Shown here in pieces: positions 8,308-16,416 of a stretch of DNA of 64,000 bases. The notes under the pieces were generated by a model. That model had not been told where the DNA came from. It searched no databases and saw nothing but the letters and a program-made list of their open reading frames with translations. Position 1 is the first letter of the stretch. Each line of letters starts with the position of its first letter. Both the position numbers and the translations under genes were made by a program. The DNA is from Sulfitobacter noctilucicola (GTDB taxonomy: Bacteria; Pseudomonadota; Alphaproteobacteria; Rhodobacterales; Rhodobacteraceae), in NCBI RefSeq assembly GCF_000622385.1, contig NZ_JASD01000008.1, positions 992,001 through 1,056,000 of the forward strand. The letters run 5' to 3'.

Positions 8308-8826
8308 ATGCCCACACCAAAACCGGTCCCCGGAAGCATCTTGAGCCCGATGACCTTTATGAGTGTCAAAGGCGGTGAGATCGTCGTTGGGGGCAAATCC
8401 GAAAACTGGACCTTGTTGGTTGTCTATCGGGGCAAACACTGCCCGCGATGCAAGAAGTACCTCAATACATTGAGCGCGATGCACCAGGACTGGGTCGAAG
8501 CCGGTTTTGACATCGTCGTGGTTTCGGCTGATTCGCTTGAGAAGGCCAAAGCCGATCAGGAAGAGTTCGGTTGGAGTTTTGATCTGGGATACGGATTGAC
8601 GGAATCACAGATGGCGACGCTCGGCGTGTATGTGACTGAACCGCTTTCGCCAGACGAAGCCGACGGCAACTTTGCCGAACCTGGCACCTTTGTTCTGCGG
8701 CCTGACGGAAGCCAGATTATCGTTGCAATTTCGAACGGTCCGGCCGTGCGTCCCGACCTTGCCGAGCTATTGGACGGGATGATTTTCAACAAGACGAAGG
8801 ACAGGCCGCACCGCGGAACAGTTTAA
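8308..8826 (+). CDS. Redoxin / AhpC-TSA family protein with CxxC
   Basis: A 172-residue thioredoxin-fold protein of the AhpC/TSA type. The likely redox site is HCPRCKKY near residue 46, a CxxC replacing the single peroxidatic Cys of ordinary peroxiredoxins. It is followed by the fold segments FDIVVVSADSLEKA and GTFVLRPDGSQIIV. No signal peptide is visible, so it should be cytoplasmic. The AAGGAG site 8 bp upstream fixes the start at 8308. The gene stands alone between the dehydrogenase and the transporter and has its own operator of the uronate type. Its role in uronate use is unknown; reactive-carbonyl or peroxide defence is a guess. Confidence 0.8.
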   Translation: MPTPKPVPGSILSPMTFMSVKGGEIVVGGKSENWTLLVVYRGKHCPRCKKYLNTLSAMHQDWVEAGFDIVVVSADSLEKAKADQEEFGWSFDLGYGLTESQMATLGVYVTEPLSPDEADGNFAEPGTFVLRPDGSQIIVAISNGPAVRPDLAELLDGMIFNKTKDRPHRGTV

Positions 8827-8893
8827 GCGATGCCACTGCACGAGCCGGCACGAAATATCGACTGTTCGATTGACTTTTTTCGATAGCTTGATA

Positions 8894-8905
8894 CTAGTAT
8901 ACCTG
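8894..8905. promoter_or_regulatory. Palindromic operator (putative GntR site 5)
   Basis: CTAGTATACCTG lies 68 bp before the start of the TRAP binding-protein gene and differs from site 1 at two positions. It should place the transporter under the same regulator as the catabolic genes. Confidence 0.64.
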
Positions 8906-8973
8906 TTTAGGGGCGATAAAGAATCCAAGTGCAGGATGGCCCTATGACTACAAATTGTATCTGGGAGGATCAC

Positions 8974-9957
8974 ATGACTAAATCATTCACTTTGCGCGGC
9001 GCCCTGCTTGGTAGCTGCCTTGCCCTCGCGGCAACGTCTGTGTCAGCAAAAGAGCTGCGCGGCTGGAATATTCACGTTGAGGATTACCCTGTCTCGATCG
9101 CGATGGAAGCCTTTGCAGACGAAGTATCCGAGCGTACAAACGGCGAGCTTACCGCGAAAACATTCCATAATGGCGTACTGGGCAGTCAGCCTGACGCAAT
9201 TGAACAGCTGCGTCTTGGTGTGCTTGATTTCGGTGAATTCAGCCTTGGTCCATTCGGTACATCGGTACCAGAGGCCAATGTCGTTTCCCTTCCCTTCATC
9301 TTTGCGTCGATTCCCGACATGTACAAACTGATGGACGGTGATGTCGGCGAAGCGATTTCTGAAGGTATGCGTGCACGCGGTGTTGAGCCGTTGGGTTGGT
9401 ATGACGCCGGTGCGCGGTCTTTTTATAATTCCGTCCGTCCGATCAACACGCCGGCAGATGTCGAAGGTCTGAAAATTCGTGTGATGAACAATGATCTGTT
9501 CGTTCAGATGGTTGCCTCCATGGACGGGAACGCAACGCCAATGGCATTCGCCGAAGTGTATCAGTCCATCCAGACGGGTGTTGTTGATGGCGCAGAAAAC
9601 AATCCGCCGTCCTACGAATCCACAAACCACTTCGAAGTGGCAAAGTACTATTCTTTGACAGAGCACCTGATCATTCCCGAGTGTCTATGTATGTCAAAGA
9701 AAACCTACGACAGCCTGACGCCTGAACAGCAGACCATCGTCAAAGAGGCAGGCCGTTCCAGCGCCAATCTTCAGCGCGAGTTGTGGCAGAAGCGTGAAGC
9801 GGCTTCCATGGAAACAGTGAAGGCCGGTGGCACAGAGGTGAACACAGTTGCAGACAAGGGTCCTTTCCAGGCCGCGATGGCACCTGTCTATGACAAGTTC
9901 CTCGCTGACAATCCTGATCTGACCGACCTGGTAAACATGATCCGCAACGCGGAATAA
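8974..9957 (+). CDS. TRAP transporter solute-binding protein, DctP family (putative uronate)
   Basis: A 327-residue periplasmic binding protein with a Sec signal peptide (MTKSFTLRGALLGSCLALAATSVSA, cleavage after residue 25). The mature protein has the DctP pattern: RSFYNSVRPINTPADVEGLKIRV with the substrate-clamping Arg region, and AFAEVYQSIQTGVVDGAENNP, the conserved organic-acid site. A GGGAGG ribosome site supports the start at 8974. It is followed by dctQ and dctM, separated by a stable intercistronic hairpin. The operator upstream and neighbouring genes point to a hexuronate or unsaturated oligouronate ligand. Substrate identity is inferred. Confidence 0.9.
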   Translation: MTKSFTLRGALLGSCLALAATSVSAKELRGWNIHVEDYPVSIAMEAFADEVSERTNGELTAKTFHNGVLGSQPDAIEQLRLGVLDFGEFSLGPFGTSVPEANVVSLPFIFASIPDMYKLMDGDVGEAISEGMRARGVEPLGWYDAGARSFYNSVRPINTPADVEGLKIRVMNNDLFVQMVASMDGNATPMAFAEVYQSIQTGVVDGAENNPPSYESTNHFEVAKYYSLTEHLIIPECLCMSKKTYDSLTPEQQTIVKEAGRSSANLQRELWQKREAASMETVKAGGTEVNTVADKGPFQAAMAPVYDKFLADNPDLTDLVNMIRNAE

Positions 9958-9973
9958 GTTACTAGACTAAAAG

Positions 9974-10007
9974 GGTGGCCCCGACCCCGTTGCGGGATGG
10001 GGCCACC
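9974..10007 (+). other. Intercistronic hairpin between dctP and dctQ
   Basis: A perfect 9-bp stem GGTGGCCCC / GGGGCCACC encloses an inner CCCG-TTG-CGGG helix. No U-run follows, so it is not a simple terminator. Such hairpins after a binding-protein gene commonly stabilise its transcript or attenuate read-through, giving more binding protein than permease. Confidence 0.7.
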
Positions 10008-10039
10008 AGACGACCATTCGTGCAATAAGCGAGGCGACA

Positions 10040-10570
10040 ATGAGCAGACAAAAGGCCCTGCTGGCCCGGTGCGAGACCGTCCTCGCAGCCGTTCAATGGC
10101 TCAGCATTTTTACAGCATCCGTCGCTCTGGTGATTTTGATTGTCACATTTGGTTGGTTGGTTTTTGGTCGTTACGTGTTGAACGTCACTCCAACCTGGGT
10201 TGAACAGCTCGCCCTGATGTTGATCTGCTACATTGCTTTTCTTGGCGCTGGGGCCGGTGTGCGCGATGACACCCACCTTGGTGTTTCGCTTTTCCGTGAT
10301 GCACTGCCTCTGGGGCTTCAGAAACTTATTATCTTGTTTATTGATTTCGTGCTCGCGGCCTTTGGTGCGGTCATGTTCTTTGCAGGGACCGAACTGATGA
10401 AATTCGGTTGGGATTCGCTACTGCCCATGCTCGGCATTCCAGAGAGCTTCCGCACCCTTGCTATTACCCTGTGCGGTGCGCTGATCGTGCTACACGCCGG
10501 ATCGCGGGGCCTGATCCGCCTGCTGACCTACAAAACGTGGGACCCGAATTCTTTCGTGTTGGAGACCTGA
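10040..10570 (+). CDS. TRAP transporter small permease subunit (DctQ)
   Basis: A 176-residue inner-membrane protein with four hydrophobic helices (about residues 15-45, 55-75, 90-120, 133-155). It carries the DctQ motif FGRYVLNVTPTWVEQLALMLICYIAFLGAGAGVRDDTHLGV, with its conserved W-E pair and R-x2-HLGV-type ending. It pairs with the large permease encoded 1 bp downstream. The start ATG at 10040 follows a GAGGCGACA ribosome site. Confidence 0.9.
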   Translation: MSRQKALLARCETVLAAVQWLSIFTASVALVILIVTFGWLVFGRYVLNVTPTWVEQLALMLICYIAFLGAGAGVRDDTHLGVSLFRDALPLGLQKLIILFIDFVLAAFGAVMFFAGTELMKFGWDSLLPMLGIPESFRTLAITLCGALIVLHAGSRGLIRLLTYKTWDPNSFVLET

Positions 10571-10571
10571 G

Positions 10572-11849
10572 ATGGGCCTTTTGATTCTTGCGTTGATCTT
10601 TGGCGGGGGCATCATGTTGGGTGTGCCTGTCGCCTTTGCGATGGGGATCGCGGCCGCGTCTGCCTTCTGGTACGAAGGCTTCCCCATGCTCATCACGTTC
10701 CAGCGTGCAACTGCAGGGGTTTCGGTTTTCTCGCTGCTGGCCATTCCGTTTTTTGTTCTGGCGGGCGAAATCATGCTGCACGGCGGCATCGCCATCCGCC
10801 TTGTGAAACTTGCTTCGGCTCTTGTCGGTCACCTCAAGGGTGGGTTGGCGATGGTCAACATCTTTTCCAGCATGCTCTTTGGCGGCATTTCCGGCTCAGC
10901 CGTCGCTGATATCTCTGCACTTGGGTCGATCCTTGTGCCTGTGATGAAAGAACGGGGGTATCGTCCGGACTTTGCTGTGAACGTAACGGTCACGTCTTCC
11001 ATCGCGGGCGTGGTTATTCCGCCCAGCCATAACATGATCATCTTTGCCGTGGCCGCGGGTGGCGGAATTTCTGTCTCCAGCCTTTTTCTTGCGGGGGTGG
11101 TGCCTGGCATCCTGATGTGTATCAGCCTTGCGATTGCTGCCTACATTCTGTCGGTCAAACACAATTATCCATCCGAGCCTTTCCCCGGTTGGGGCGAAGT
11201 GGCGCGCGCAGCAGCTGATGCTATCCCCGGCTTTATGACGGCAGTTATCATCGTAGGCGGTACGCTGTCCGGCTTGTTTACGGTTACAGAGTCCGGTGCC
11301 TTTGGCGCGATCTACGCGATCCTTTTGACGACCTTTTACTACCGCAGCCTGTCATGGAAGTCATTTGTGACGGCGTTGACAGGGACGGTCCGGACGACCT
11401 CGATGGTAATGATCCTGATCGCCTTCGCAAGTTCGTTTGCCTATCTACTGGCGCTCTATCAGGTGCCTACCCGTCTGAGTAACGCACTGGTTCTGATCTC
11501 TGACAATCCCATCATCATCCTTTTGATGATCAACGTAATTCTGCTGATCCTTGGCATGATTATGGACATGGCTGCGCTGATTCTGATTTGTACGCCGATC
11601 TTCCTGCCGATCGCCAAGGGTCTGGGCATGGATCCCACACAATTCGGCATCATGATGTTGATGAACCTTGGTCTGGGACTCTGTACGCCGCCTGTCGGGA
11701 CTTGTTTGTTTGTCGGCTGTGCTGTCGGCAGGATAAAAATTGAAGAGGCGCTTAAATCGATCTGGCCCTTCTACCTCGCGATTTTGGGCGCACTGATACT
11801 GGTCACGTATGTTCCTGCAATCTCACTCTGGTTGCCATCAATGTTCTAA
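10572..11849 (+). CDS. TRAP transporter large permease subunit (DctM)
   Basis: A 425-residue membrane protein with about 12 transmembrane segments and the DctM signature GGISGSAVADISALGSILVPVM in the first half. LGLCTPPVGTCLFVGCAVG near residue 375 is the second conserved substrate/Na+ region. It forms the Na+-coupled translocation path with DctQ and receives ligand from DctP. It starts 1 bp after dctQ ends and closes the operon; a hairpin follows before the convergent uxaA. Confidence 0.93.
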   Translation: MGLLILALIFGGGIMLGVPVAFAMGIAAASAFWYEGFPMLITFQRATAGVSVFSLLAIPFFVLAGEIMLHGGIAIRLVKLASALVGHLKGGLAMVNIFSSMLFGGISGSAVADISALGSILVPVMKERGYRPDFAVNVTVTSSIAGVVIPPSHNMIIFAVAAGGGISVSSLFLAGVVPGILMCISLAIAAYILSVKHNYPSEPFPGWGEVARAAADAIPGFMTAVIIVGGTLSGLFTVTESGAFGAIYAILLTTFYYRSLSWKSFVTALTGTVRTTSMVMILIAFASSFAYLLALYQVPTRLSNALVLISDNPIIILLMINVILLILGMIMDMAALILICTPIFLPIAKGLGMDPTQFGIMMLMNLGLGLCTPPVGTCLFVGCAVGRIKIEEALKSIWPFYLAILGALILVTYVPAISLWLPSMF

Positions 11850-11856
11850 GTCTGAA

Positions 11857-11879
11857 GCTTGGGTCCATAAGGCCCAAGC
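11857..11879. terminator. Inverted repeat between convergent dctM and uxaA
   Basis: GCTTGGG, a 9-base loop and CCCAAGC form a 7-bp stem that can extend by a G-T pair. It lies in the 41-bp gap between the two converging stop codons. No U-tract is present on either strand, so it may act as a bidirectional, rho-assisted terminator. Confidence 0.5.
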
Positions 11880-11890
11880 CTAAGGTCTAC

Positions 11891-13411
11891 CTACATCACC
11901 GCGCCAAGCTGCCATGGGACAAACTCATGATCCCCTAGGCCCAAAACCTCGCTTTTGGTTCGTCGGCCTGATGCGGTCTCCACGATATGATCAAGGATCT
12001 CCGCACCTTTCTGCGCTATTGATACGTCACCCGAAACGATATCGCCGCAGTTGATATCCATGTCATCGGGCATCTGCGCAAATAGCCGGTCATTTGTGGC
12101 AAGTTTGATAGTCGGTGCAGGTTTGGAGCCGAAAGCGGAGCCGCGTCCGGTGGTGAACACGACAATCTGCGCCCCGCCTGCGATCTGACCTGTCACTGAA
12201 ACCGGGTCATAGCCCGGAGTGTCCATAAATATGAGACCCGACTTGGTCGGCTTCTCGGCGTAAGCGATGACTTCGTTCAGTGGTGTTGAGCCCGATTTAG
12301 CTACCGCACCCAAAGATTTTTCCAGAATGGTAGTGAGTCCACCAGCTTTGTTGCCGGGGCTTGGATTGTTATCCATCGATCCGCCGTGCATCTGCGTGTA
12401 GCCCTCCCACCAGCGCAAACGCGCTGAAAGGTTCGTGCCGGTCCGCTCTGTGTCGACCCTATCAAGCAACAACTGCTCGGCCCCGTAAATCTCGGGCGTT
12501 TCGGACAACATAACCCGCCCGCCATGGCCAACGATCAGATCGCTTGCCGCGCCCAGGGCCGGATTAGCCGAGATACCCGAGTAACCGTCAGAACCACCGC
12601 ACTGCAGTCCGATCGTCAAGGCAGACAGCGGTTGGGGTGTGCGTTCGATTGCGTTGACCGAACTGAGGATTTTCTGAACCTGCGTTACGATCTGCGCGAC
12701 TGTGCTCTGGGTGCCGCCGGCTTCCTGAATGGTGATGCCATGAAAGGGTTGATGGCTGTCGCCTTGGAATTTCTGTTTCATCCGGGCAATTTGCATGACC
12801 TCGCACCCGAGGCCGACAAAAACAGCGGCCCCGACGTTCGGATGCGTGGCATACCCCCAAAGCACCCGTTCAAGCACTTGTGCCCCAAGCCCGTCGGCGT
12901 CCATCCCGCAACCGCCGCCATGGGCGAGCGCGACGACACCGTCGACATTTGGAAAGGCGTCTAGCATACCCGAAGCCCCGATTACGTCAGCTGCCTTACG
13001 GATCACGGTGGCGGAGCAGTTCACGGTCGCAATCAGAGCGATCATATTGCGAGTCCCGACATGACCGCCTTTCCGCAAATAGCCATCAAATGTGCGCGGC
13101 TCTACTAATGGGACCGCAGCGCGGGCGGCTTCCAGATGCTGACCATAGCGGGTGCTTTCGGGGTGCGCCCCAAACCCGCAGTTGTGCGTATGAACATGTT
13201 CACCAAGCGCGATATCCGCAGTGGCAAAGCCGATGACATGCCCTAATTTTCGGATCGGATCACCTGTCGCGATAGGCTGGCGCGCAATCTTGTGGCCAGG
13301 ATTGACAGCAGCGACAAGCGGCACGCCACCCGGAACCACGATGTTACCCGCGGGCGCCTTTCGGGTAAGAACCAGAATGCTGTCGCTGTCTTTGAGAACA
13401 AGATGGCTCAT
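11891..13411 (-). CDS. uxaA: Altronate dehydratase, fused SAF + catalytic domains
   Basis: A 506-residue UxaA-type enzyme that dehydrates D-altronate to KDG in the galacturonate branch. The N-terminal SAF domain (about residues 1-90) has PGHKIARQPIATGDPIRK and HTHNCGFG. The longer dehydratase domain has GTRNMIALIATVNCSATV, GGCGMD, GLGCEVMQ and QCGGSDGYSGI. Length fits the fused form. It overlaps the preceding uxuB by 4 bp and is the last gene of the uxaC operon. Its presence together with UxuA shows that both galacturonate and glucuronate branches are encoded. Confidence 0.93.
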   Translation of the reverse strand: MSHLVLKDSDSILVLTRKAPAGNIVVPGGVPLVAAVNPGHKIARQPIATGDPIRKLGHVIGFATADIALGEHVHTHNCGFGAHPESTRYGQHLEAARAAVPLVEPRTFDGYLRKGGHVGTRNMIALIATVNCSATVIRKAADVIGASGMLDAFPNVDGVVALAHGGGCGMDADGLGAQVLERVLWGYATHPNVGAAVFVGLGCEVMQIARMKQKFQGDSHQPFHGITIQEAGGTQSTVAQIVTQVQKILSSVNAIERTPQPLSALTIGLQCGGSDGYSGISANPALGAASDLIVGHGGRVMLSETPEIYGAEQLLLDRVDTERTGTNLSARLRWWEGYTQMHGGSMDNNPSPGNKAGGLTTILEKSLGAVAKSGSTPLNEVIAYAEKPTKSGLIFMDTPGYDPVSVTGQIAGGAQIVVFTTGRGSAFGSKPAPTIKLATNDRLFAQMPDDMDINCGDIVSGDVSIAQKGAEILDHIVETASGRRTKSEVLGLGDHEFVPWQLGAVM

Positions 13412-14847
13412 GATGTGACCATCCGCTTAACTGCAGCTTTAGCGCCTGAGCGTTCGAGTGTTTCATAACTCTGGACGAGTAGATTACGAAAACGTGTGTC
13501 GCCCGAGAGCGCCTTAGGGAAGATTTCGTCAAACGCTAACAGGGCATCGACTTTGCCTTTGATTGTGGACGCTTCGTCGGTGGCTTGCTTCAGCGCTGGC
13601 GCCAACGGGTCGCGAACATCTATGGCGTTGCCAGCTTCGTCCACCCCGCCGACGTATCGCATCCAGCCCGCAACAGCGAGCGTCAACCCATACGGTACAC
13701 GCCCCGCATCGAGCGAATCTGCGATCGTCCCGAGCAGTCGCTGCGGCAGCTTTTGACTGCCATCCATTCCAATTTGCCATGTCCGGTGTCGTATCGCAGG
13801 GTTTTGGTACCGCGTCTTGAGGTCAGCACAGTAGGCATTCAGGTCCACGCCGTCAGGTGGCTGAAGCGTCGGAATGATTTCTTGCTGCCAGAGCTGTTTA
13901 CACAGCGCAGCATAATGGGGATCCGCGACAGTCTGGGCGATGGTGTCGTACCCTGCGAGATACCCAAGATACGCGAGCGTTGAATGGGTGCCGTTGAGAC
14001 AGCGGAGCTTCATCGTTTCATGCGCGTCCACGCAACTTACGAAAGTGGCACCGGCCTTGTCCCATGCGGGCCGACCTTCAACGAAATTATCTTCGATAAC
14101 CCACTGCCTGAACCCTTCGTGAAAAACGCAGGAAGCATCGTGGTAGCCGGTAATTTCGGCAAGCGCCTCGATGTCCTCTTGAGTGGTGGCGGGTGTAATC
14201 CTGTCCACCATAGTCGAAGGAAAGGTGGTTTCATTTGCGATCCAATTGGCCAGTTCTTTGTCATGCTGCGCCGCAAATTTGATGACGCTTGCACGCGCCA
14301 GTGCGCCGTTAGACGGCATATTATCGCAGGACAAAACGGTGAAAGATCTGCGACCCGCCAAGCGCCGCGCATCGAGCGCTGCGGCGATCAACCCGATAGC
14401 GGAACGCGGATTTCCAGGGTTTGCCAGGTCATGAGCTATGTCGGGGTGGGCCAGATCAAGAGACCCTGTGGCGGGGCTGGTGCAGTACCCTTTTTCGGTG
14501 ATCGTAAGTGATACGATCTTCACATCAGGGTTTGCCATCGCATCAATGGTTTTGCCTGTGTCGTCAGGTGCTAGGATAACTTGCACGATCGATCCGACAA
14601 TACTCGGATCCCAGCCGTCAGGCCCCAATGTCACGGAGGTGAATACGCCGCCCTGTGGTTCCAGTTGCGTGCGGGCGGTCGGGCTACGCATGCTCACGGC
14701 GACTATGCCCCAATTGCCCGGCTCATGGGTCATAGCCTCATCCGTGTAGACAGCATTGAAAGCGCGAAAGAATGCGCCTGGACCAATGTGAACGATGCCG
14801 ATGGCCGGCGCGGGGTTCGTTCTGCAAAGGCGGGGCTTACCGGGCAA
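13408..14847 (-). CDS. uxuB: Mannitol dehydrogenase-family hexuronate reductase (fructuronate reductase-like)
   Basis: A 479-residue NAD-dependent polyol/aldonate dehydrogenase. The Rossmann region is IGIVHIGPGAFFRAF near residue 16, and the catalytic Lys-x5-Asn-x2-His motif is visible in MKLRCLNGTHS around residue 275. The family includes UxuB (fructuronate to mannonate), UxaB (tagaturonate to altronate) and mannitol dehydrogenase. Because UxaC makes both keto-uronates and both dehydratases are present, this single reductase may serve both branches. It overlaps kduD by 11 bp and uxaA by 4 bp. Confidence 0.85.
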   Translation of the reverse strand: MPGKPRLCRTNPAPAIGIVHIGPGAFFRAFNAVYTDEAMTHEPGNWGIVAVSMRSPTARTQLEPQGGVFTSVTLGPDGWDPSIVGSIVQVILAPDDTGKTIDAMANPDVKIVSLTITEKGYCTSPATGSLDLAHPDIAHDLANPGNPRSAIGLIAAALDARRLAGRRSFTVLSCDNMPSNGALARASVIKFAAQHDKELANWIANETTFPSTMVDRITPATTQEDIEALAEITGYHDASCVFHEGFRQWVIEDNFVEGRPAWDKAGATFVSCVDAHETMKLRCLNGTHSTLAYLGYLAGYDTIAQTVADPHYAALCKQLWQQEIIPTLQPPDGVDLNAYCADLKTRYQNPAIRHRTWQIGMDGSQKLPQRLLGTIADSLDAGRVPYGLTLAVAGWMRYVGGVDEAGNAIDVRDPLAPALKQATDEASTIKGKVDALLAFDEIFPKALSGDTRFRNLLVQSYETLERSGAKAAVKRMVTS

Positions 14848-15583
14848 GCCAACCCCCGTCGACGTTCAGGACAGCGCCTGTCACATAGTTGGAGGCACCC
14901 CCGCACAGGAATGTCACCGCACCGGCAATGTCGGCCGGATCACCCCAACGCCCGGCTGGAATACGCGACAGAATTTCCGCGCTACGCTTTGGATCATCGC
15001 GCAGGGCCTGGGTGTTGTTCGTTGAGATGTAGCCCGGGGCCACGGCATTCACATTGATGTTATGGGCGGACCATTCATTGGCGAATAATTTGGTCAACCC
15101 CGCAACACCGTGTTTTGATGCGGTGTAGGCGGGCACGCGGATGCCGCCCTGAAACGACAGAAGCGATGCAATATTCACAATACGCGCGCCTGCTTTGCGT
15201 GCAATCGCGGCGCGGGCAAAAGTCTGACACATCATGAAGACCGCCTTGAGATTGACGTCCATCACATCGTCCCAGTCGGTTTCGGAATAATCAACGCTGT
15301 CGTCGCGCCGGATGATGCCTGCGTTGTTAACAAGTATATCCATATCGCCGATACCTTTGAGGATATCTGCCGCCTTGGCCGGATCAGACAGATCAATTGC
15401 ACAGGCTTCGGCTTGTCCGCCCTGCTGTTCGATCAAGGACACAGTATCATCACACGAAGACCGCCCAGCCGCGATAACGGCGGCACCGGCGTTCGCCAAG
15501 CCCAAGGCAATCGCCTGACCAATGCCGGTGTTGGCACCAGTAACAAACGCACGCTTGCCGTCCAAACGGAACGGATCGTTCAT
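14837..15583 (-). CDS. kduD: 2-dehydro-3-deoxy-D-gluconate 5-dehydrogenase (KduD-like SDR)
   Basis: A 248-residue SDR with TGANTGIG at residues 15-22, NNAGI, NIASLLS with the catalytic Ser, and YTASKHG with Tyr-x3-Lys. MNDPFRLDGKRAFVTGANTGIGQA is close to the usual KduD beginning, and the ending VNVDGGWLAR is typical. It reduces 2,5-diketo-3-deoxygluconate to KDG after KduI in the unsaturated-uronate pathway. The start overlaps the kduI stop by 4 bp, supporting translational coupling. Confidence 0.9.
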   Translation of the reverse strand: MNDPFRLDGKRAFVTGANTGIGQAIALGLANAGAAVIAAGRSSCDDTVSLIEQQGGQAEACAIDLSDPAKAADILKGIGDMDILVNNAGIIRRDDSVDYSETDWDDVMDVNLKAVFMMCQTFARAAIARKAGARIVNIASLLSFQGGIRVPAYTASKHGVAGLTKLFANEWSAHNINVNAVAPGYISTNNTQALRDDPKRSAEILSRIPAGRWGDPADIAGAVTFLCGGASNYVTGAVLNVDGGWLAR

Positions 15584-16401
15584 CGCAGATCCTCCATCGC
15601 GACCATGTCCATATCAGTGAAATCGACGTTATCACCGGCCATCGCCCAGCAGAACGTATAAGAAGCAGTACCCGCACCGCAGTGGATGGACCAAGGCGGC
15701 GAAATTACAGCCTCTTCATTCGCCATAACGATGTGGCGGGTTTCTTCTGGTGTACCCATGATGTGGAACACACGCTGATCCTGCGGGACGTCGAAATAGA
15801 GGTATGCCTCCATCCTCCGGTCATGCACATGCGCGGGCATTGTGTTCCAGACAGAGCCGGGCGCGAATTGCGTATATCCCATCAAGAGCTGACAGCTTTC
15901 GCAGACATCGGGGTGCAGGAACTGGATGATCACCCGCTCGTTTGCCGTCTCGCGGGCGCCCATTTCGATCCGGCGCGCGTCGGCCAGCGTAATGAGCTTG
16001 GTCGGACAAGTGCGATGGGCCGGTGCGGACAGCAGATAAAAGCGACCGCTTTCCAGCGTCACCGGCCCTGCGCCCATCCCGATATAGAGAACTTCGCCAT
16101 TGCCAACCTGATGCGTCTGCCCGCCCACCGTGATTGTGCCAGCATCGCCCAGGTTCAGCGCCGCCATTTCGCGCCTTTCCAGAAAGGTCGAGGTGCCCGT
16201 TTCAGCAACATTATCCAGAACCAGCGGACCGCTTGCAGGCACGGCAGACCCCATGATCAAACGGTCGTAGTGAGAGTAGACCAGCCGGATTTCGTCTTCG
16301 GCGAATAAATCGCTGACGTGGAAATGATCGCGCAACTTGGCGGTATCAAAGGTCTTGGCCGTTTCGGGATCAATGGCGTATCGGGTCTGTACGTGGGTCA
16401 T
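15580..16401 (-). CDS. kduI: 5-keto-4-deoxyuronate isomerase
   Basis: A 273-residue bicupin of the KduI family that isomerises DKI (4-deoxy-L-threo-5-hexosulose uronate) to 2,5-diketo-3-deoxygluconate. The Zn site is visible as PAHVHDRRMEAYLYF (His, His and Glu, near residue 196) and SIHCGAG near residue 243. GVRETANERVI-like and WNTMPAHVHDRR segments are diagnostic. It lies 15 bp after uxaC in the same operon. Confidence 0.95.
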   Translation of the reverse strand: MTHVQTRYAIDPETAKTFDTAKLRDHFHVSDLFAEDEIRLVYSHYDRLIMGSAVPASGPLVLDNVAETGTSTFLERREMAALNLGDAGTITVGGQTHQVGNGEVLYIGMGAGPVTLESGRFYLLSAPAHRTCPTKLITLADARRIEMGARETANERVIIQFLHPDVCESCQLLMGYTQFAPGSVWNTMPAHVHDRRMEAYLYFDVPQDQRVFHIMGTPEETRHIVMANEEAVISPPWSIHCGAGTASYTFCWAMAGDNVDFTDMDMVAMEDLR

Positions 16402-16416
16402 GGAAGGGCTTTCAAA

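Noticed and set aside
12964..12975. Operator-like CTAGCATACCCG inside uxaA
   Set aside because: It matches the consensus at only about nine of twelve positions and lies in coding sequence far from any start.
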